From DATKPA01 sp051955985 (GTDB lineage: Bacteria > Planctomycetota > Phycisphaerae > WQYP01): a stretch of 64,000 nucleotides of DNA. Position numbers and translations under genes: made by a program. The first letter of the stretch is position 1; each line of letters begins with the position of its first letter. Of this stretch, positions 1 to 8,671 are shown one piece after another. The notes below the pieces were generated by a model that had not been told where the DNA came from, did not search any database, and worked only from the letters and a program-made list of their open reading frames with translations. Where the stretch lies: NCBI GenBank assembly GCA_051955985.1, contig JBQCGD010000145.1, positions 1-64,000 on the forward strand. Reading direction: 5' to 3'.

Positions 1-38
1 TGTGAACTTCCACCCCCTTCACGATGCCATTGAACGCG

Positions 39-338
39 TCACGTCGTAAGCGTTTCCCCCCCCCCGCCCGCCCCGCCCGCCCCCCCCGGCCCGCCCAGCA
101 CCTGTTTCGGATCCAGCGGCTCCGCGCAAAGCCCGTCCGCCGTCTGCGTCAACTGCTCGATGCGTTTCTCCGCCCGGTCCAAAATGGAGCGGCACTTCTT
201 CACCAGGTCCATTCCCTGCTCGTATTTCGCCAGCGACTCCTCGAGGCCGATCTGCCCTGATTCGATGGCCGCGACGATCTGTTCGAGCTGGGCAACCGAT
301 TCTTCAAACGTCTGCGGTTTCTGGTTTTCCTTGGCCAT
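39..338 (-). CDS. xseB: Exodeoxyribonuclease VII small subunit
   Basis: Small subunit of exonuclease VII, which with the large subunit degrades single-stranded DNA to oligonucleotides in the cytoplasm. The first 75 residues match the family: an N-terminal FEESVAQLEQIV helix, the GLEESLAKYEQG turn and a second helix with CRSILDRAEKRIEQL. It lies 14 bases downstream of xseA on the same strand, the usual pairing. At 99 residues it is longer than the typical 70-85. The extra tail is glycine-rich and encoded by long C runs on the plus strand (about positions 55-103), so the C-terminus and the frame there are open to sequencing error. Family assignment is firm; the exact end is less so. Confidence 0.93.
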   Translation of the reverse strand: MAKENQKPQTFEESVAQLEQIVAAIESGQIGLEESLAKYEQGMDLVKKCRSILDRAEKRIEQLTQTADGLCAEPLDPKQVLGGPGGAGGAGGGGETLTT

Positions 339-352
339 GGAGAATTCTCATT

Positions 353-1957
353 TCAAAAGAGGGAGGACTGTTTCGGCTTGCCGACGGTCGAATCGATCGT
401 GCCGTCCGCCACGCGGGTCGTGATCACGTCGCCTTTCTTCACCTGGTCTTTGCTGCGGACGATCTCCCCCGCGTGGTTCGTCGTGATCGAAAATCCGCGA
501 TCCAGCACCGCCTGCGGCGACACCACCCGCAACTGCGTCGCCAGGGATGCCACTTTCTGCAGCGCCCCCGCAATCCGCATCGACTGCGCCGATTGCAGCC
601 GGTTCTGCAGGTGCATCAGCCGGTCCCGCTGCCGCTCAATCCGCGCCAGCGGCGAACAACGCTCCAGCCGGTAATGCATGCGGTTGAGCGAATCGAGCTG
701 GCACCGCACCCGCGACGCCATCGCCTGGTCCAAATTCCGATGCCCCTCCTCCACGCGCCGCCACCCCTGCGCAATTGCATGCTTCGGCTCGATCTGCGCG
801 ATTTGCCTGCACAGAAGATCGATCCGCAATTCCCGGTTGCGCATCGCCTCCTTCCCCGCCGTCGTCAGTTCCAGCAGCACGCGTTCAAATCGCGTCCGCG
901 CGTATTCGACGGCACGCCGCATGTCCCGCGTGAGGATCGCCGCCTTCCCCTCGACGCTCGCCAGCAGACCCCGCACGTCGGGAATCGTCAGCTCCGTCAC
1001 CCCCGTCGGCGTCGGCCCGCGCAGGTCGCCGACAAGATCCGCGATCGTCGTGTCCGGCTCATGGCCGATCCCCGTGGCGATCGGAATCCGCGAGGCCACG
1101 ATCGCCCGCGCCACAATTTCTTCATTAAACGCCCACAAATCCTCGAGAGATCCGCCGCCGCGCACCAGCAGGATCAGATCGATTCCCAGTTTCTCGCCAT
1201 GCGTGTTGAGCGTCTTGATCGCGTGGGCAATCTCCCCCGCCGCCTGCTCGCCCTGCACGCGTACCGGAAACAGCATCGCGTGCAGCCCCGGAAACCGCCG
1301 GAAGGCCGTCGTCAGCACATCATGCAGCACGTCGCCCGTGCGGCTGGTCACCACCGCGATGCGCTGCGGAAACTTCGGGATCGGCCGCTTCCGTGCCGCT
1401 TCAAACAGCCCCTCGCCCCGCAGCTTCTCGCACAATTGCCGGAACGCCATCTCCAGCGCGCCCGCCCCCTGCGGAAGCAGCGTCTCCACGTACAACTGCA
1501 GCTTCCCCTGCGGCTCATACAGCTTCACCGCGCCCCGGGCAATCACCGCCATGCCATCCTTGGGCCGGAACTTCAGCCGCGCCAGGCCATCCTTCCAGAG
1601 CACGCACGGCAACTCCGCCCCCGCCTCCTTCAGCGTGAAAAAGGCGTGCCCGCGGTCATAAGTTCGAAAGTTCGAAATCTCCCCCGAAACAAAAAAAGCC
1701 GGGGGAAGCGCCGCCCCCAGCACCTGGTTCACCATGGCATTCAGTTCGCCGACGGATATCGGCTTGCTCGCGGAGGATCCCGGCAGCGCCATCAGGTCCG
1801 CCGCCTCGCGCTCCGCGATCACCTCGATCAGCGCCCGCTCCTCCTGCACGGAAAGGAGTGGGGCCGCCTCACGGGCAATGCTCGGCGCAGCAGGCTTCTT
1901 CGACTGGGCCGACCGCATGGCCGCGGTTTTCATCGGATCAAAGGGGACTCGCGTCAT
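353..1957 (-). CDS. xseA: Exodeoxyribonuclease VII large subunit
   Basis: Catalytic subunit of exonuclease VII, acting on single-stranded DNA in repair and recombination. An N-terminal OB-fold for DNA binding (GELNAMVNQVLGAALP, then FVSGEISNFR) is followed by the catalytic core with RIAVVTSRTGDVLHDVL, LILLVRGGGSLEDLWAFNEE and GIGHEPDTTIADLVGDLRGPTPTG. A long coiled-coil region then runs to a C-terminal PQAVLDRGFSI segment. At 534 residues it is somewhat longer than the usual 400-460 because of about 60 extra N-terminal residues. No clear ribosome binding site precedes the chosen ATG, and an ATG eight codons further in is an alternative. It is followed at once by xseB, so the two are probably cotranscribed. 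Confidence 0.95.
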   Translation of the reverse strand: MTRVPFDPMKTAAMRSAQSKKPAAPSIAREAAPLLSVQEERALIEVIAEREAADLMALPGSSASKPISVGELNAMVNQVLGAALPPAFFVSGEISNFRTYDRGHAFFTLKEAGAELPCVLWKDGLARLKFRPKDGMAVIARGAVKLYEPQGKLQLYVETLLPQGAGALEMAFRQLCEKLRGEGLFEAARKRPIPKFPQRIAVVTSRTGDVLHDVLTTAFRRFPGLHAMLFPVRVQGEQAAGEIAHAIKTLNTHGEKLGIDLILLVRGGGSLEDLWAFNEEIVARAIVASRIPIATGIGHEPDTTIADLVGDLRGPTPTGVTELTIPDVRGLLASVEGKAAILTRDMRRAVEYARTRFERVLLELTTAGKEAMRNRELRIDLLCRQIAQIEPKHAIAQGWRRVEEGHRNLDQAMASRVRCQLDSLNRMHYRLERCSPLARIERQRDRLMHLQNRLQSAQSMRIAGALQKVASLATQLRVVSPQAVLDRGFSITTNHAGEIVRSKDQVKKGDVITTRVADGTIDSTVGKPKQSSLF

Positions 1958-2012
1958 GGCCGCTATATTAAGAACTGCCCCGCGAAAACCAAAACGCGAA
2001 CAAACGGAAAGG

Positions 2013-3614
2013 TCACGGGGCGGCCCGCACGCGCCGCCGCGAGCCCATCAGCACCGCCGCCGATCCCAGCACCGCCAGCGTTCCCGGCTCCGGCGCGCTG
2101 CTCGCTGCGAGATTCGCAACGCCGTTCGCCGCCGCCATCATCGGAGCCCCGGGCGCGAGCCCCCCATTGGCAAACGAAAGTCCGAAATGATTCACCACGT
2201 CGCTCAGATCCGTGAGGTTGATCGTCGGCGCGCCGTCAAAATTCCCCAGCGAGCGTGCGCTGGTCGTCTCCCCAAAATGATTCAGCACGATGCTCAGGTC
2301 CGACAGATCCACCGTGCCGTCGCCGTTGGCATCCCCCAGCGGCGTGTCGCCATAGAGATTGAACGCGTTCCCCGAAGTCGCCGTCACCGACAACCCGGAA
2401 ATGTCCAGGTTCGACGTGTAATAAATGTCCGCCCCGTATTTCCCCGACAGATGCACATTGTTGAAGAACACCGAATCGATGTTCCGCGGTGGATCATTGG
2501 CGCTCGCCGCAATGCTGTCCAGCCCGTAAATGATCGCGGCGTTCTGCGTGGCCCCCGTCGCCGTGATGTTGCTGTAGCTGATGTTGTCCCAGAACGGATC
2601 GAGGTTCGTGTTGCTGGCCTGATTCACCTGCACCGGCGTCTCCCCCGGGTTCGTCACGTTGTGCAGTTGGGAGCCGCTCAATTGCGCCGACCCATAGCTG
2701 TCGCCGCTCTGGTACCAACTGTTGATGATGATAGGCGTCGCCACGTTCGTCATCGTGATGTTGCTGAAGCTCACGTTTTTGACCACGCCGCCCTGGCCCG
2801 TCCCCGCCTTCAGCCGCACCCCGTTCGCCGTGCCGTTGAACGTGATGTTGCTCACGGTCATGTTGCTCATGTTCGCGTTTGTCTGCCCGCCGATGGAAAT
2901 CCCATGCCCCGCCCCGATCGTGTTGTTGATGATCGTGATGTTGTTCGTGTTCGTGCTTCCCGGCTTCGCCACGATGTCATCGTCCCCCGCGTTGATGTTC
3001 GTGTTCTGGATCAGGAAGTTGTTCCCGGAAAAATCGATCGCGTCCGTGTTGCTCAGGTATTTCCCGATATGCGCGAGCGTGTAGTTGTCGTTGATCGTGA
3101 TCCCGCTCACCGTCACATTCGTGTCTTTCTCGATCACCAGGTGCTCGTGCGACGCATTCGCAATCGTCACCCCGCTCACCAGCAGCCGCGTCACCCCGAG
3201 CAGGCTCACGAGATTGTTGCTGGATGTCGCCGTCGCGTGCCCGTCGATCATGCCGCTGCCGGTGATCGCCACATCGTGCGAACTGCTTGAGACATTGATC
3301 AGCGTCGAGGAGGGGGCGGCGTTTTGAATGATTGCGCCCGACGAAAGCTGCAGGTTGATGCTGCTCGAAAGCGTGAGAGTGCTGCTGATGTACGTCCCCG
3401 CGGGAACGACCACCGTTCCGCCGCCCGCATTCTTCGCGCTCGTGATCGCCGCCTTCAGGTTCGCGGTGTCCGTCGTCGCATTCCCCGTCGCCGCCGCCAC
3501 CGTGAAGGTATTGGCCGGGATCGTCGGCAAGACCGGATCCGCAGCCGCCGCCAGCGGCATCGCCCCGATCACCGCGGCCGCCAGAAAATGACGCGAACTC
3601 ACTCGTACCGCCAT
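2013..3614 (-). CDS. Secreted GH28 polygalacturonase-like protein with dockerin-like repeat and PEP-CTERM tail
   Basis: Predicted extracellular pectin-degrading glycoside hydrolase of family 28, a right-handed beta-helix. After a signal peptide (residues 1-25) the GH28 signatures appear in order: NTDAID (about 189), GDDDI (210), GHGISIGG (236) and RLK in place of the usual RIK (267), which keeps the three catalytic aspartates. Residues about 425-475 hold two dockerin-like segments (GDANGDGTVDLSDLSIVLNHFG and a weaker second copy). The protein ends with a PEP-CTERM signal: EPGT, a hydrophobic stretch, then an arginine cluster. I chose the ATG at 3614 because GAGG lies five bases upstream and the signal peptide follows directly; an upstream GTG at 3647 would add 11 polar residues. 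It stands apart from the xylan locus. Real substrate is untested. Confidence 0.85.
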   Translation of the reverse strand: MAVRVSSRHFLAAAVIGAMPLAAAADPVLPTIPANTFTVAAATGNATTDTANLKAAITSAKNAGGGTVVVPAGTYISSTLTLSSSINLQLSSGAIIQNAAPSSTLINVSSSSHDVAITGSGMIDGHATATSSNNLVSLLGVTRLLVSGVTIANASHEHLVIEKDTNVTVSGITINDNYTLAHIGKYLSNTDAIDFSGNNFLIQNTNINAGDDDIVAKPGSTNTNNITIINNTIGAGHGISIGGQTNANMSNMTVSNITFNGTANGVRLKAGTGQGGVVKNVSFSNITMTNVATPIIINSWYQSGDSYGSAQLSGSQLHNVTNPGETPVQVNQASNTNLDPFWDNISYSNITATGATQNAAIIYGLDSIAASANDPPRNIDSVFFNNVHLSGKYGADIYYTSNLDISGLSVTATSGNAFNLYGDTPLGDANGDGTVDLSDLSIVLNHFGETTSARSLGNFDGAPTINLTDLSDVVNHFGLSFANGGLAPGAPMMAAANGVANLAASSAPEPGTLAVLGSAAVLMGSRRRVRAAP

Positions 3615-3721
3615 CGCATCCTCATCGACAAATCGCCACGTCCGCACATGTCACTGCACGGTACCCTCTCCCCGCGATGCCGATCAATACGATTTCCCGC
3701 TCCGGCCCGATCCTGCAATAT

Positions 3722-5320
3722 TTAAGGCAGAATCTGCACTTCCGTCCCGACCGGTAATATCGCGTACAGTTCCTCGATGTCCTCGTTCGATAGCGCCACG
3801 CACCCCGCCGTCCCGGTCCGCCCCTCCGCATGCCCGTGCAGAAAAATCTCCCCGCCCAGCGGCGTCTTCCACAGCTTCTCCTGGTTCTCCGCCACGGACA
3901 AGTCCGACTTCAGCGCCCCCAGGATCTGCGCGTACTGCGCTTGATCGATCATCCCGGCCTTCAGCCCCCGTTCCGCATCCTCGGCATTCGGATAATCCAG
4001 CCCGAGCGACAGGTGAAACTTCGACTGCGGATTCTTGTACACGATGTGGAACGTCCCCAGCGGCGTCTTCCGGTCCCCCTCCACCTCCTTGTCGCCGGCG
4101 TTCCCCCCCGTAATGCACGCATACGTCTTCACCAGCGCGTTGCCGTCAAACAACTCCAGCGAGTGCCCGCTCTTGCTCACCACCACCCGCGGATGTGCCA
4201 GTTTCATCGTCTCTGCCTTCGGTGCCCGGTAATTCGCGTCCAGCTTGTACACAACAATCCCCGCAACTTCACGCACATCGTCGCGCGGTTTGGCGCAGAT
4301 CCATTCGATCGGCTTCGCCGGCACCGTGTACGCCTCGATGCCTTCCGCCCGGAAACTCATCGCAATCCGGTACAGGTGAAAATCGGTCGAGCAGGCCACC
4401 ACGCTCGAATATCCGTTCTTCCGCATGAATTCCTTCGTGTTGTACGCCGTCGCCCGCGTGTTCACGCCGACCGGATCGAACGAAATCGCCCCGTCCGGCA
4501 CCCCCGCCGCCGCGCACACCTCGTACATTGCGGTCGTCTCATTGAGCTGATGTTCCCCCGGCTTCGTCGCATCCCACACGGCCCCCGAAAGCAGCAGGCG
4601 CTTCACCATCCCGCGCTTGTACAAATCCACCGCGGCCAATGCCCGATCCCGCAGCGCGGGCGACGCCGTGCCATCCGGCCGCACCCGCGACCCCAGCACC
4701 ACCGCGAGATCCACCGGCCCTTTCGGCGCACGCCCATACGTATGCAAGGCAAAGAAGCCCGCCATCGCCGCTAACACTCCCAGCACAAAGCCCAGCGCCC
4801 GCAGCAGCGCCCACCCGCTCGCCGCCGTCCGCTGCGGCGCACGCGCAGAACGCCGCACCCATTCCCGCGTCAGCAGCGCCCACGCCCCCAGCGCCAGCGC
4901 CGCCCACAACGTGATCGGCACATCCGGCTCCACATCGCCTCGCGCCAGCAGCACAAAATAGTAGACCGTGTTCGCCACCAGGCATGCCATCAGAAAATAG
5001 CTCGGCCACAGGAGCACCGCCGCCGCCCCCGGCGCCATTCCCCGGTTCACCCACGCCCGCCGCCGGACACCGAATATCCACGGCCCCGCACAAAACGGCA
5101 CCAGCAGCACCGTCCCGACCCACGCGATCTTCACCACCGCCGCCCCGACGCCGCCAAGCATCCGCAGGTCCACCCACAGGTCAAACCGATTCGTCGCAAT
5201 GGAAAAAATCGCCAGCAGCCAGATCAGCACGTGCAGCCCCCATGTCGTCTCGCGCATCAGCCGGGCGCCCGTGCCCGCCTCCCCCCGCATGCGTGATCTT
5301 GTCGCCGCTGCAATGGTCAT
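3722..5320 (-). CDS. DUF218 (SanA/YdcF-like) domain fused to a YkuD L,D-transpeptidase domain
   Basis: Membrane protein with two envelope-related domains. The first 195 residues hold about five hydrophobic segments. Residues about 205-365 form a DUF218 domain: VVLGSRV near its start, then LLLSGAVWDA, ETTAMYEVCAAAGVP, NTRATAYNTKEFM and VACSTDFHLYRIAMSF. Residues about 375-530 form a YkuD domain ending in IFLHGHAEGRTGTAGCVALS, which keeps the catalytic His and Cys of L,D-transpeptidases. YkuD enzymes cross-link or modify peptidoglycan peptides; DUF218 proteins are linked to envelope barrier function. The fusion is uncommon as far as I recall. Catalytic competence of the YkuD part looks likely; the role of the DUF218 part is unknown. 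It lies about 107 bases from the GH28 gene and need not share a promoter with it. Confidence 0.85.
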   Translation of the reverse strand: MTIAAATRSRMRGEAGTGARLMRETTWGLHVLIWLLAIFSIATNRFDLWVDLRMLGGVGAAVVKIAWVGTVLLVPFCAGPWIFGVRRRAWVNRGMAPGAAAVLLWPSYFLMACLVANTVYYFVLLARGDVEPDVPITLWAALALGAWALLTREWVRRSARAPQRTAASGWALLRALGFVLGVLAAMAGFFALHTYGRAPKGPVDLAVVLGSRVRPDGTASPALRDRALAAVDLYKRGMVKRLLLSGAVWDATKPGEHQLNETTAMYEVCAAAGVPDGAISFDPVGVNTRATAYNTKEFMRKNGYSSVVACSTDFHLYRIAMSFRAEGIEAYTVPAKPIEWICAKPRDDVREVAGIVVYKLDANYRAPKAETMKLAHPRVVVSKSGHSLELFDGNALVKTYACITGGNAGDKEVEGDRKTPLGTFHIVYKNPQSKFHLSLGLDYPNAEDAERGLKAGMIDQAQYAQILGALKSDLSVAENQEKLWKTPLGGEIFLHGHAEGRTGTAGCVALSNEDIEELYAILPVGTEVQILP

Positions 5321-5433
5321 TGCCCCAGATTGTGCGATATCGGCCCTTGATTTGGAACTCCCCGATCATTTCCTTTCGCTTCTTTGCGATTTCTCGAAGA
5401 ATGAAATCCGCGCATCATTCCCCCACATTCCGT

Positions 5434-5462
5434 TTGCTTCTCCACCCCCCGGTTGCTATTAA
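5434..5462 (+). promoter_or_regulatory. Sigma70-type promoter for the structured RNA candidate
   Basis: TTGCTT at 5434-5439 and TATTAA at 5457-5462 are separated by exactly 17 bases. The expected start point, six to eight bases downstream, is where the closing stem of the RNA candidate begins (5471). The next protein gene starts only at 5831. Confidence 0.5.
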
Positions 5463-5469
5463 TACATGT

Positions 5470-5701
5470 CGCCTCTGCGGTGTTCGTGCTAACGAGGTCC
5501 TATGTGGCTTCGGACCGATGAGCATCCCAAAGGGCCCCAAGAGCTGGCCTGACGAACATGCCTCCCTGCATTCCCTCCAAGAAATTGGTTGCCTGAGTGC
5601 GGCCTAGTTGTGGAAGTTCCAAAACAGTTCTTCGCGCGGCCCGCCCTGTTAATCAGGGTTCGAAACCTCACCTCGTCACGGCACACATGGAGGCTTTTTT
5701 T
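5470..5701 (+). ncRNA. Structured non-coding RNA candidate, possibly 6S-like
   Basis: There is no credible reading frame here, but the sequence has strong self-complementarity. The 5' end GCCTC (5471-5475) pairs with GAGGC (5690-5694), which lies directly before a T tract (5695-5701). The stem continues with bulges through GTG/CAC and CGAGGT/ACCTCG to about 5498 and 5670. A competing local fold pairs TGTTCGT (5481-5487) perfectly with ACGAACA (5552-5558), enclosing GGTCC/GGACC and AGGGCC/GGCCT hairpins. A promoter sits directly upstream. A long bulged closing stem around a large interior of this length resembles 6S RNA, but I see no diagnostic 6S, SRP, tmRNA or RNase P motif, so the family is unassigned. 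Confidence 0.5.
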
Positions 5702-5830
5702 ATGCGCACAACTTCCCATGCCCCCTGACCTGGCGCCTCCCCACAAACATCCCGCCCCTTGAACTGTCTATTCCATTGACGCACACTCTTCTTAATCGCC
5801 GATAATGCCCAGGTCTCTGACAGGGAACCC

Positions 5831-6376
5831 ATGCGCCTCCGCCTCCGCCATCTTCTCCCCCTCCTCGCCATCGCGGCCGCCGCCCGCGCCGCCGCCCCCG
5901 ACGACCTCCTCGACCCTGCCCCCATCTCCAGGGACGCCATCTCCATCAACCTCCCCAAAAACTGGAAGGAACGCCCCAACCAGTCCCCGCAGATCCTCCT
6001 CGTCGCCGGCCCCGCCTCCCCGGAATCCGATACCACCGGCGATTACTCGCCCGTCCTCATCATCCGCTCCTCCCCTCACACCGGTCCCAACGCCCCCATC
6101 GACGGCAACGCCCAGCAGGCCCACGTCGCCGGCGAAATCCCCGACTACCGCATCACCGAAAAACCCCAGCAACTCTCCCTCAATGGCCTCGACGCCGTCA
6201 CCTTTGGCGGCACCTTCTCGCAGAACGCCCTCAAACTCCGCTCCCGCCAGTACTTCATCATCGCCAACGACCGGCTCTACACCCTCACCCTCATCACCCT
6301 CGCCTCCACCTGGAACCAGCACCTCCCCGCCTTCGACGCCGCCATCCACACCTTTGCCATTTCCCCGAAAAAATAA
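5831..6376 (+). CDS. Exported hypothetical protein, PsbP/DcrB-like
   Basis: A 181-residue protein with a signal peptide (MRLRLRHLLPLLAIAAAARA, cleavage near residue 20-21) and no other hydrophobic segment, so probably periplasmic or secreted. The mature part begins with an INLPKNWKERP segment and continues with LIIRSS, GLDAVTFGG and a C-terminal LYTLTLITLAS strand. This pattern resembles small PsbP- or DcrB-like alpha/beta proteins, whose function is generally unknown; that link rests on fold pattern only. Codon third positions are almost all C, as in the neighbouring plus-strand genes. It is followed 92 bases later by the GlmU-like gene. Confidence 0.7.
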   Translation: MRLRLRHLLPLLAIAAAARAAAPDDLLDPAPISRDAISINLPKNWKERPNQSPQILLVAGPASPESDTTGDYSPVLIIRSSPHTGPNAPIDGNAQQAHVAGEIPDYRITEKPQQLSLNGLDAVTFGGTFSQNALKLRSRQYFIIANDRLYTLTLITLASTWNQHLPAFDAAIHTFAISPKK

Positions 6377-6468
6377 CGCCATCCGCCGCGCTCCCCCTCC
6401 CGCACATTCCCCGCTAAACTGACCGCCGTTTCGACGTTCGAACCTTGTCATTCGTCATTGGACCCCGC

Positions 6469-7734
6469 ATGCCCCCACTCTACGTCTTCGAAGACTCCCA
6501 GTTCGACCGCCTCTTCCCCCTCACCTACGCGCGGCCCGCCTTCGAACTCCGCTGCGGCAACCTCACGCTCCTCGAACGTCTCGAACAAAATCTCGGCCAC
6601 CCGATCGCCGGGCTCTTCGTCCGCAACGCCCTCGCCGAAACCCTGCGCGCCCGGACCCGCCTCCCCGTCAACCCCGCCCTCTCCACCAAGGACGGCGTAC
6701 TCCTCGTCAACGCCCGCTGGCTCTTCCTCAAAAAGCCCAACGACCCTGCCTGGGAAATCCCCTTTCCCGATTCCGCCGCACTCTCCCAAACCACCATCCT
6801 CTGGATCCACCTCTCCCCCGAACTCGCCGCCGACATCGACTTCTCCAAGCTCTCCGACCCCCGCACCCTCGAAGCCCTCCTCCCCCGCGTCCAGCGCACC
6901 CAGGCCCACGGCATTCTCATCGAGCGCCCCTGGCATCTCCTCGACCACCAACGCGCCGCCATCCTCGAAGACTTCGCCCACCTCGGCCCCGCCAACCACG
7001 CTGCCCTCCTCCCCGGCGTCCACCTCCTCAACCAGGAACACATCCACCTCGCTAAGGGTGTCAAAGTCTGGCCCGGCGCCGTCCTCGACGCCCAGGCCGG
7101 CCCCATCCTCGTCGGCGAGGACACCGAAATCCGCGCCAACGCCGTCATCACCGGCCCCACCTCCATCGGCCCCCATTGCCTCATCCGCACCGCTGCCGAC
7201 ATCCGCGAAGACTGCTCCTTCGGACCCAACTCCCGCGTCGGCGGCGAAATCATGCACTCCATCTTCCTCGGCAACGCCAACAAACAACACCATGGGTTCC
7301 TCGGCCAGTCCATCGTCGGCGAATGGGCCAACCTCGGCGCAGGGACCACCACCTCCAACCTCAAAAACACCTACGGCCTCGTCCGCATGCCCATCGCCAA
7401 CACCGACACCCCCACCAACCGCCAGTTTCTCGGCTCCCTCATCGCCGACCACGTCAAACTCGGCATCGGCACCTACCTCTCCACCGGCTCCGTCATCGGC
7501 TTCGCCTCCCACGTCACCATCCCGCGCCCCCCGCGATTCGTCCCCTCCTTCGCCTGGCTCACCGATGAAGACCACCCCATCGCCCGCGCCGACTTCGAAA
7601 AAATCGAGCAGATCGCCGCCATCGCCATGAAACGCCGCGGCGTCGAATTCTCCCCCGCCGACCACGAACTCTTCGTCCGCATCGCCAGCGAATACGCCAC
7701 CACCGAAAACTACCCCTGGCCGGATTCCAAATGA
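6469..7734 (+). CDS. GlmU-like sugar nucleotidyltransferase with left-handed beta-helix (alternative bacterial GlmU type)
   Basis: Belongs to the family predicted to do the job of GlmU in several phyla: uridylyl transfer to GlcNAc-1-phosphate plus acetyltransfer. The N-terminal half starts LYVFEDSQFDRLFPLTYARPAFELRCG, the hallmark opening of this family, rather than the LAAGxGTR of classical GlmU. The C-terminal half is a hexapeptide-repeat beta-helix (VWPGAVLDAQAGPILVGEDT, GGEIMHSIFLGNANKQHHGFLG, GEWANLGAGTTTSNLKN, IGTYLSTGSVIGFASHV). This suits a role in making UDP-GlcNAc or a related sugar nucleotide for the envelope. I start at the ATG at 6469, because the upstream TTG (6445) lies in a short intergenic repeat. 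Its stop overlaps the start of the next small gene by four bases. Confidence 0.85.
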   Translation: MPPLYVFEDSQFDRLFPLTYARPAFELRCGNLTLLERLEQNLGHPIAGLFVRNALAETLRARTRLPVNPALSTKDGVLLVNARWLFLKKPNDPAWEIPFPDSAALSQTTILWIHLSPELAADIDFSKLSDPRTLEALLPRVQRTQAHGILIERPWHLLDHQRAAILEDFAHLGPANHAALLPGVHLLNQEHIHLAKGVKVWPGAVLDAQAGPILVGEDTEIRANAVITGPTSIGPHCLIRTAADIREDCSFGPNSRVGGEIMHSIFLGNANKQHHGFLGQSIVGEWANLGAGTTTSNLKNTYGLVRMPIANTDTPTNRQFLGSLIADHVKLGIGTYLSTGSVIGFASHVTIPRPPRFVPSFAWLTDEDHPIARADFEKIEQIAAIAMKRRGVEFSPADHELFVRIASEYATTENYPWPDSK

Positions 7735-7913
7735 CCAACCCCGCCCCGCCACCCGCCGACAAATCCCCCCGCCTCAACCCGCGCATCATCGGCCTGCTGA
7801 TCCTCTTCACGCTGATCATCTCCGCCAGCGTGATCGCCACCGACATCTTCTCAAAAAGAAACCGCACCCCCGCCGCCACCGAATCCGCCCCCACCACATC
7901 CCCCAGCCTCTAG
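7731..7913 (+). CDS. Small single-pass membrane protein
   Basis: Sixty residues starting in an ATGA overlap with the preceding GlmU-like gene, so it is translationally coupled to it. A proline-rich N-terminus (residues 1-17) is followed by one hydrophobic helix (IIGLLILFTLIISASVIA, about residues 19-36) and a short polar tail. I recognise no family. The coupling and the shared C-ending codon choice support a real gene. Confidence 0.6.
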   Translation: MTNPAPPPADKSPRLNPRIIGLLILFTLIISASVIATDIFSKRNRTPAATESAPTTSPSL

Positions 7914-7935
7914 CCCCAGCCCCCACGTCCCGCCC

Positions 7936-8157
7936 TTATCCCTTCCGCGCCGCCACCCGCGCCCGCAAATCATCCGACGAAATCATCATCACCCGCTCCC
8001 CCCCTCGCTGCTCCTTCTTTACCGGCGCAGCACCCCCATCACAACAATTCCCCCCGCACAACTTCCCCCCGGGCTTCGGCCGAAAGTACCGATACCCCTG
8101 CCACGCAAGCCAAGCCGCGCACGCAGCCACAATGAGAATGACAATCAATCCCTGCAT
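7936..8157 (-). CDS. Small membrane protein with Cys cluster, FeoB-associated-like
   Basis: A 73-residue protein with one N-terminal membrane helix (GLIVILIVAACAAWLAW), a basic stretch, then a cysteine cluster (KLCGGNCCDGG, about residues 32-42) and a charged tail. The layout of helix, basic linker and Cys cluster resembles the small Cys-rich membrane proteins often encoded beside FeoB, but no feo gene is present here. A metal-related role is conjecture. Confidence 0.55.
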   Translation of the reverse strand: MQGLIVILIVAACAAWLAWQGYRYFRPKPGGKLCGGNCCDGGAAPVKKEQRGGERVMMISSDDLRARVAARKG

Positions 8158-8195
8158 GCCACCATTCTAGCATTTCCCCCCGCCTATTTCCCTCG

Positions 8196-8609
8196 CTACC
8201 GCGCACTCAAATCCCCCTCATCCCCACGCCGCTTCCGCCCCTTCTTCCCTTTCCCCACGTCCGATACATAACTTTCCGTCGGCCGCTCCACCGCCTCCTC
8301 CGCCGCCTCATCCGCCAGCGTATTCCCAATCCCCACCTCTTCGTTGCTCTCCTCATCCCCCTCGCACACCTCATCATCAATATCCAGCTTCTCTGCCAAC
8401 GCCCGATCCTCCGCCCGCTCCTCGGCGCGCTTTTCTTCCGCCTGCTCCACATCATCCTCCTCCAGCCGCTTCGTCTCCTCCGCCCCGCGCCTCGTCGTTC
8501 CCCCCCGGTTCTGCGCACTCAACTCACCGACATCCTGCTCATGACTCATCAACTTCCCCTCCGGCCCCATCTCATCCTTCACCTGTCCATGTTCGTTCAT
8601 ATCCGCCAC
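8196..8609 (-). CDS. Highly charged acidic hypothetical protein
   Basis: A 137-residue protein with no hydrophobic segment, very rich in Glu, Asp, Arg and Lys, with a central run likely to form a charged helix and a basic C-terminus (GKGKKGRKRRG). The GTG start at 8609 is supported by a full Shine-Dalgarno sequence, GGAGGTGA, on the minus strand, so I regard it as a real gene despite low complexity. No family recognised. It may be intrinsically disordered. Confidence 0.6.
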   Translation of the reverse strand: MADMNEHGQVKDEMGPEGKLMSHEQDVGELSAQNRGGTTRRGAEETKRLEEDDVEQAEEKRAEERAEDRALAEKLDIDDEVCEGDEESNEEVGIGNTLADEAAEEAVERPTESYVSDVGKGKKGRKRRGDEGDLSAR

Positions 8610-8671
8610 AAATCACCTCCATTCAAACTCAACGACTTGCCGCAACCCCCATACCACGTTATCCCTAAAGC

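Noticed and set aside
1734..3290. A 518-residue plus-strand frame opposite xseA and GH28
   Set aside because: His/Arg/Val-rich shadow without a domain.
5635..5680. A tRNA-Asn-like stretch (CTGTTAA loop, GGGTTCGAAACC)
   Set aside because: The anticodon stem and T-stem do not pair in tRNA geometry and no acceptor stem is found; the sequence fits better in the longer RNA candidate fold.
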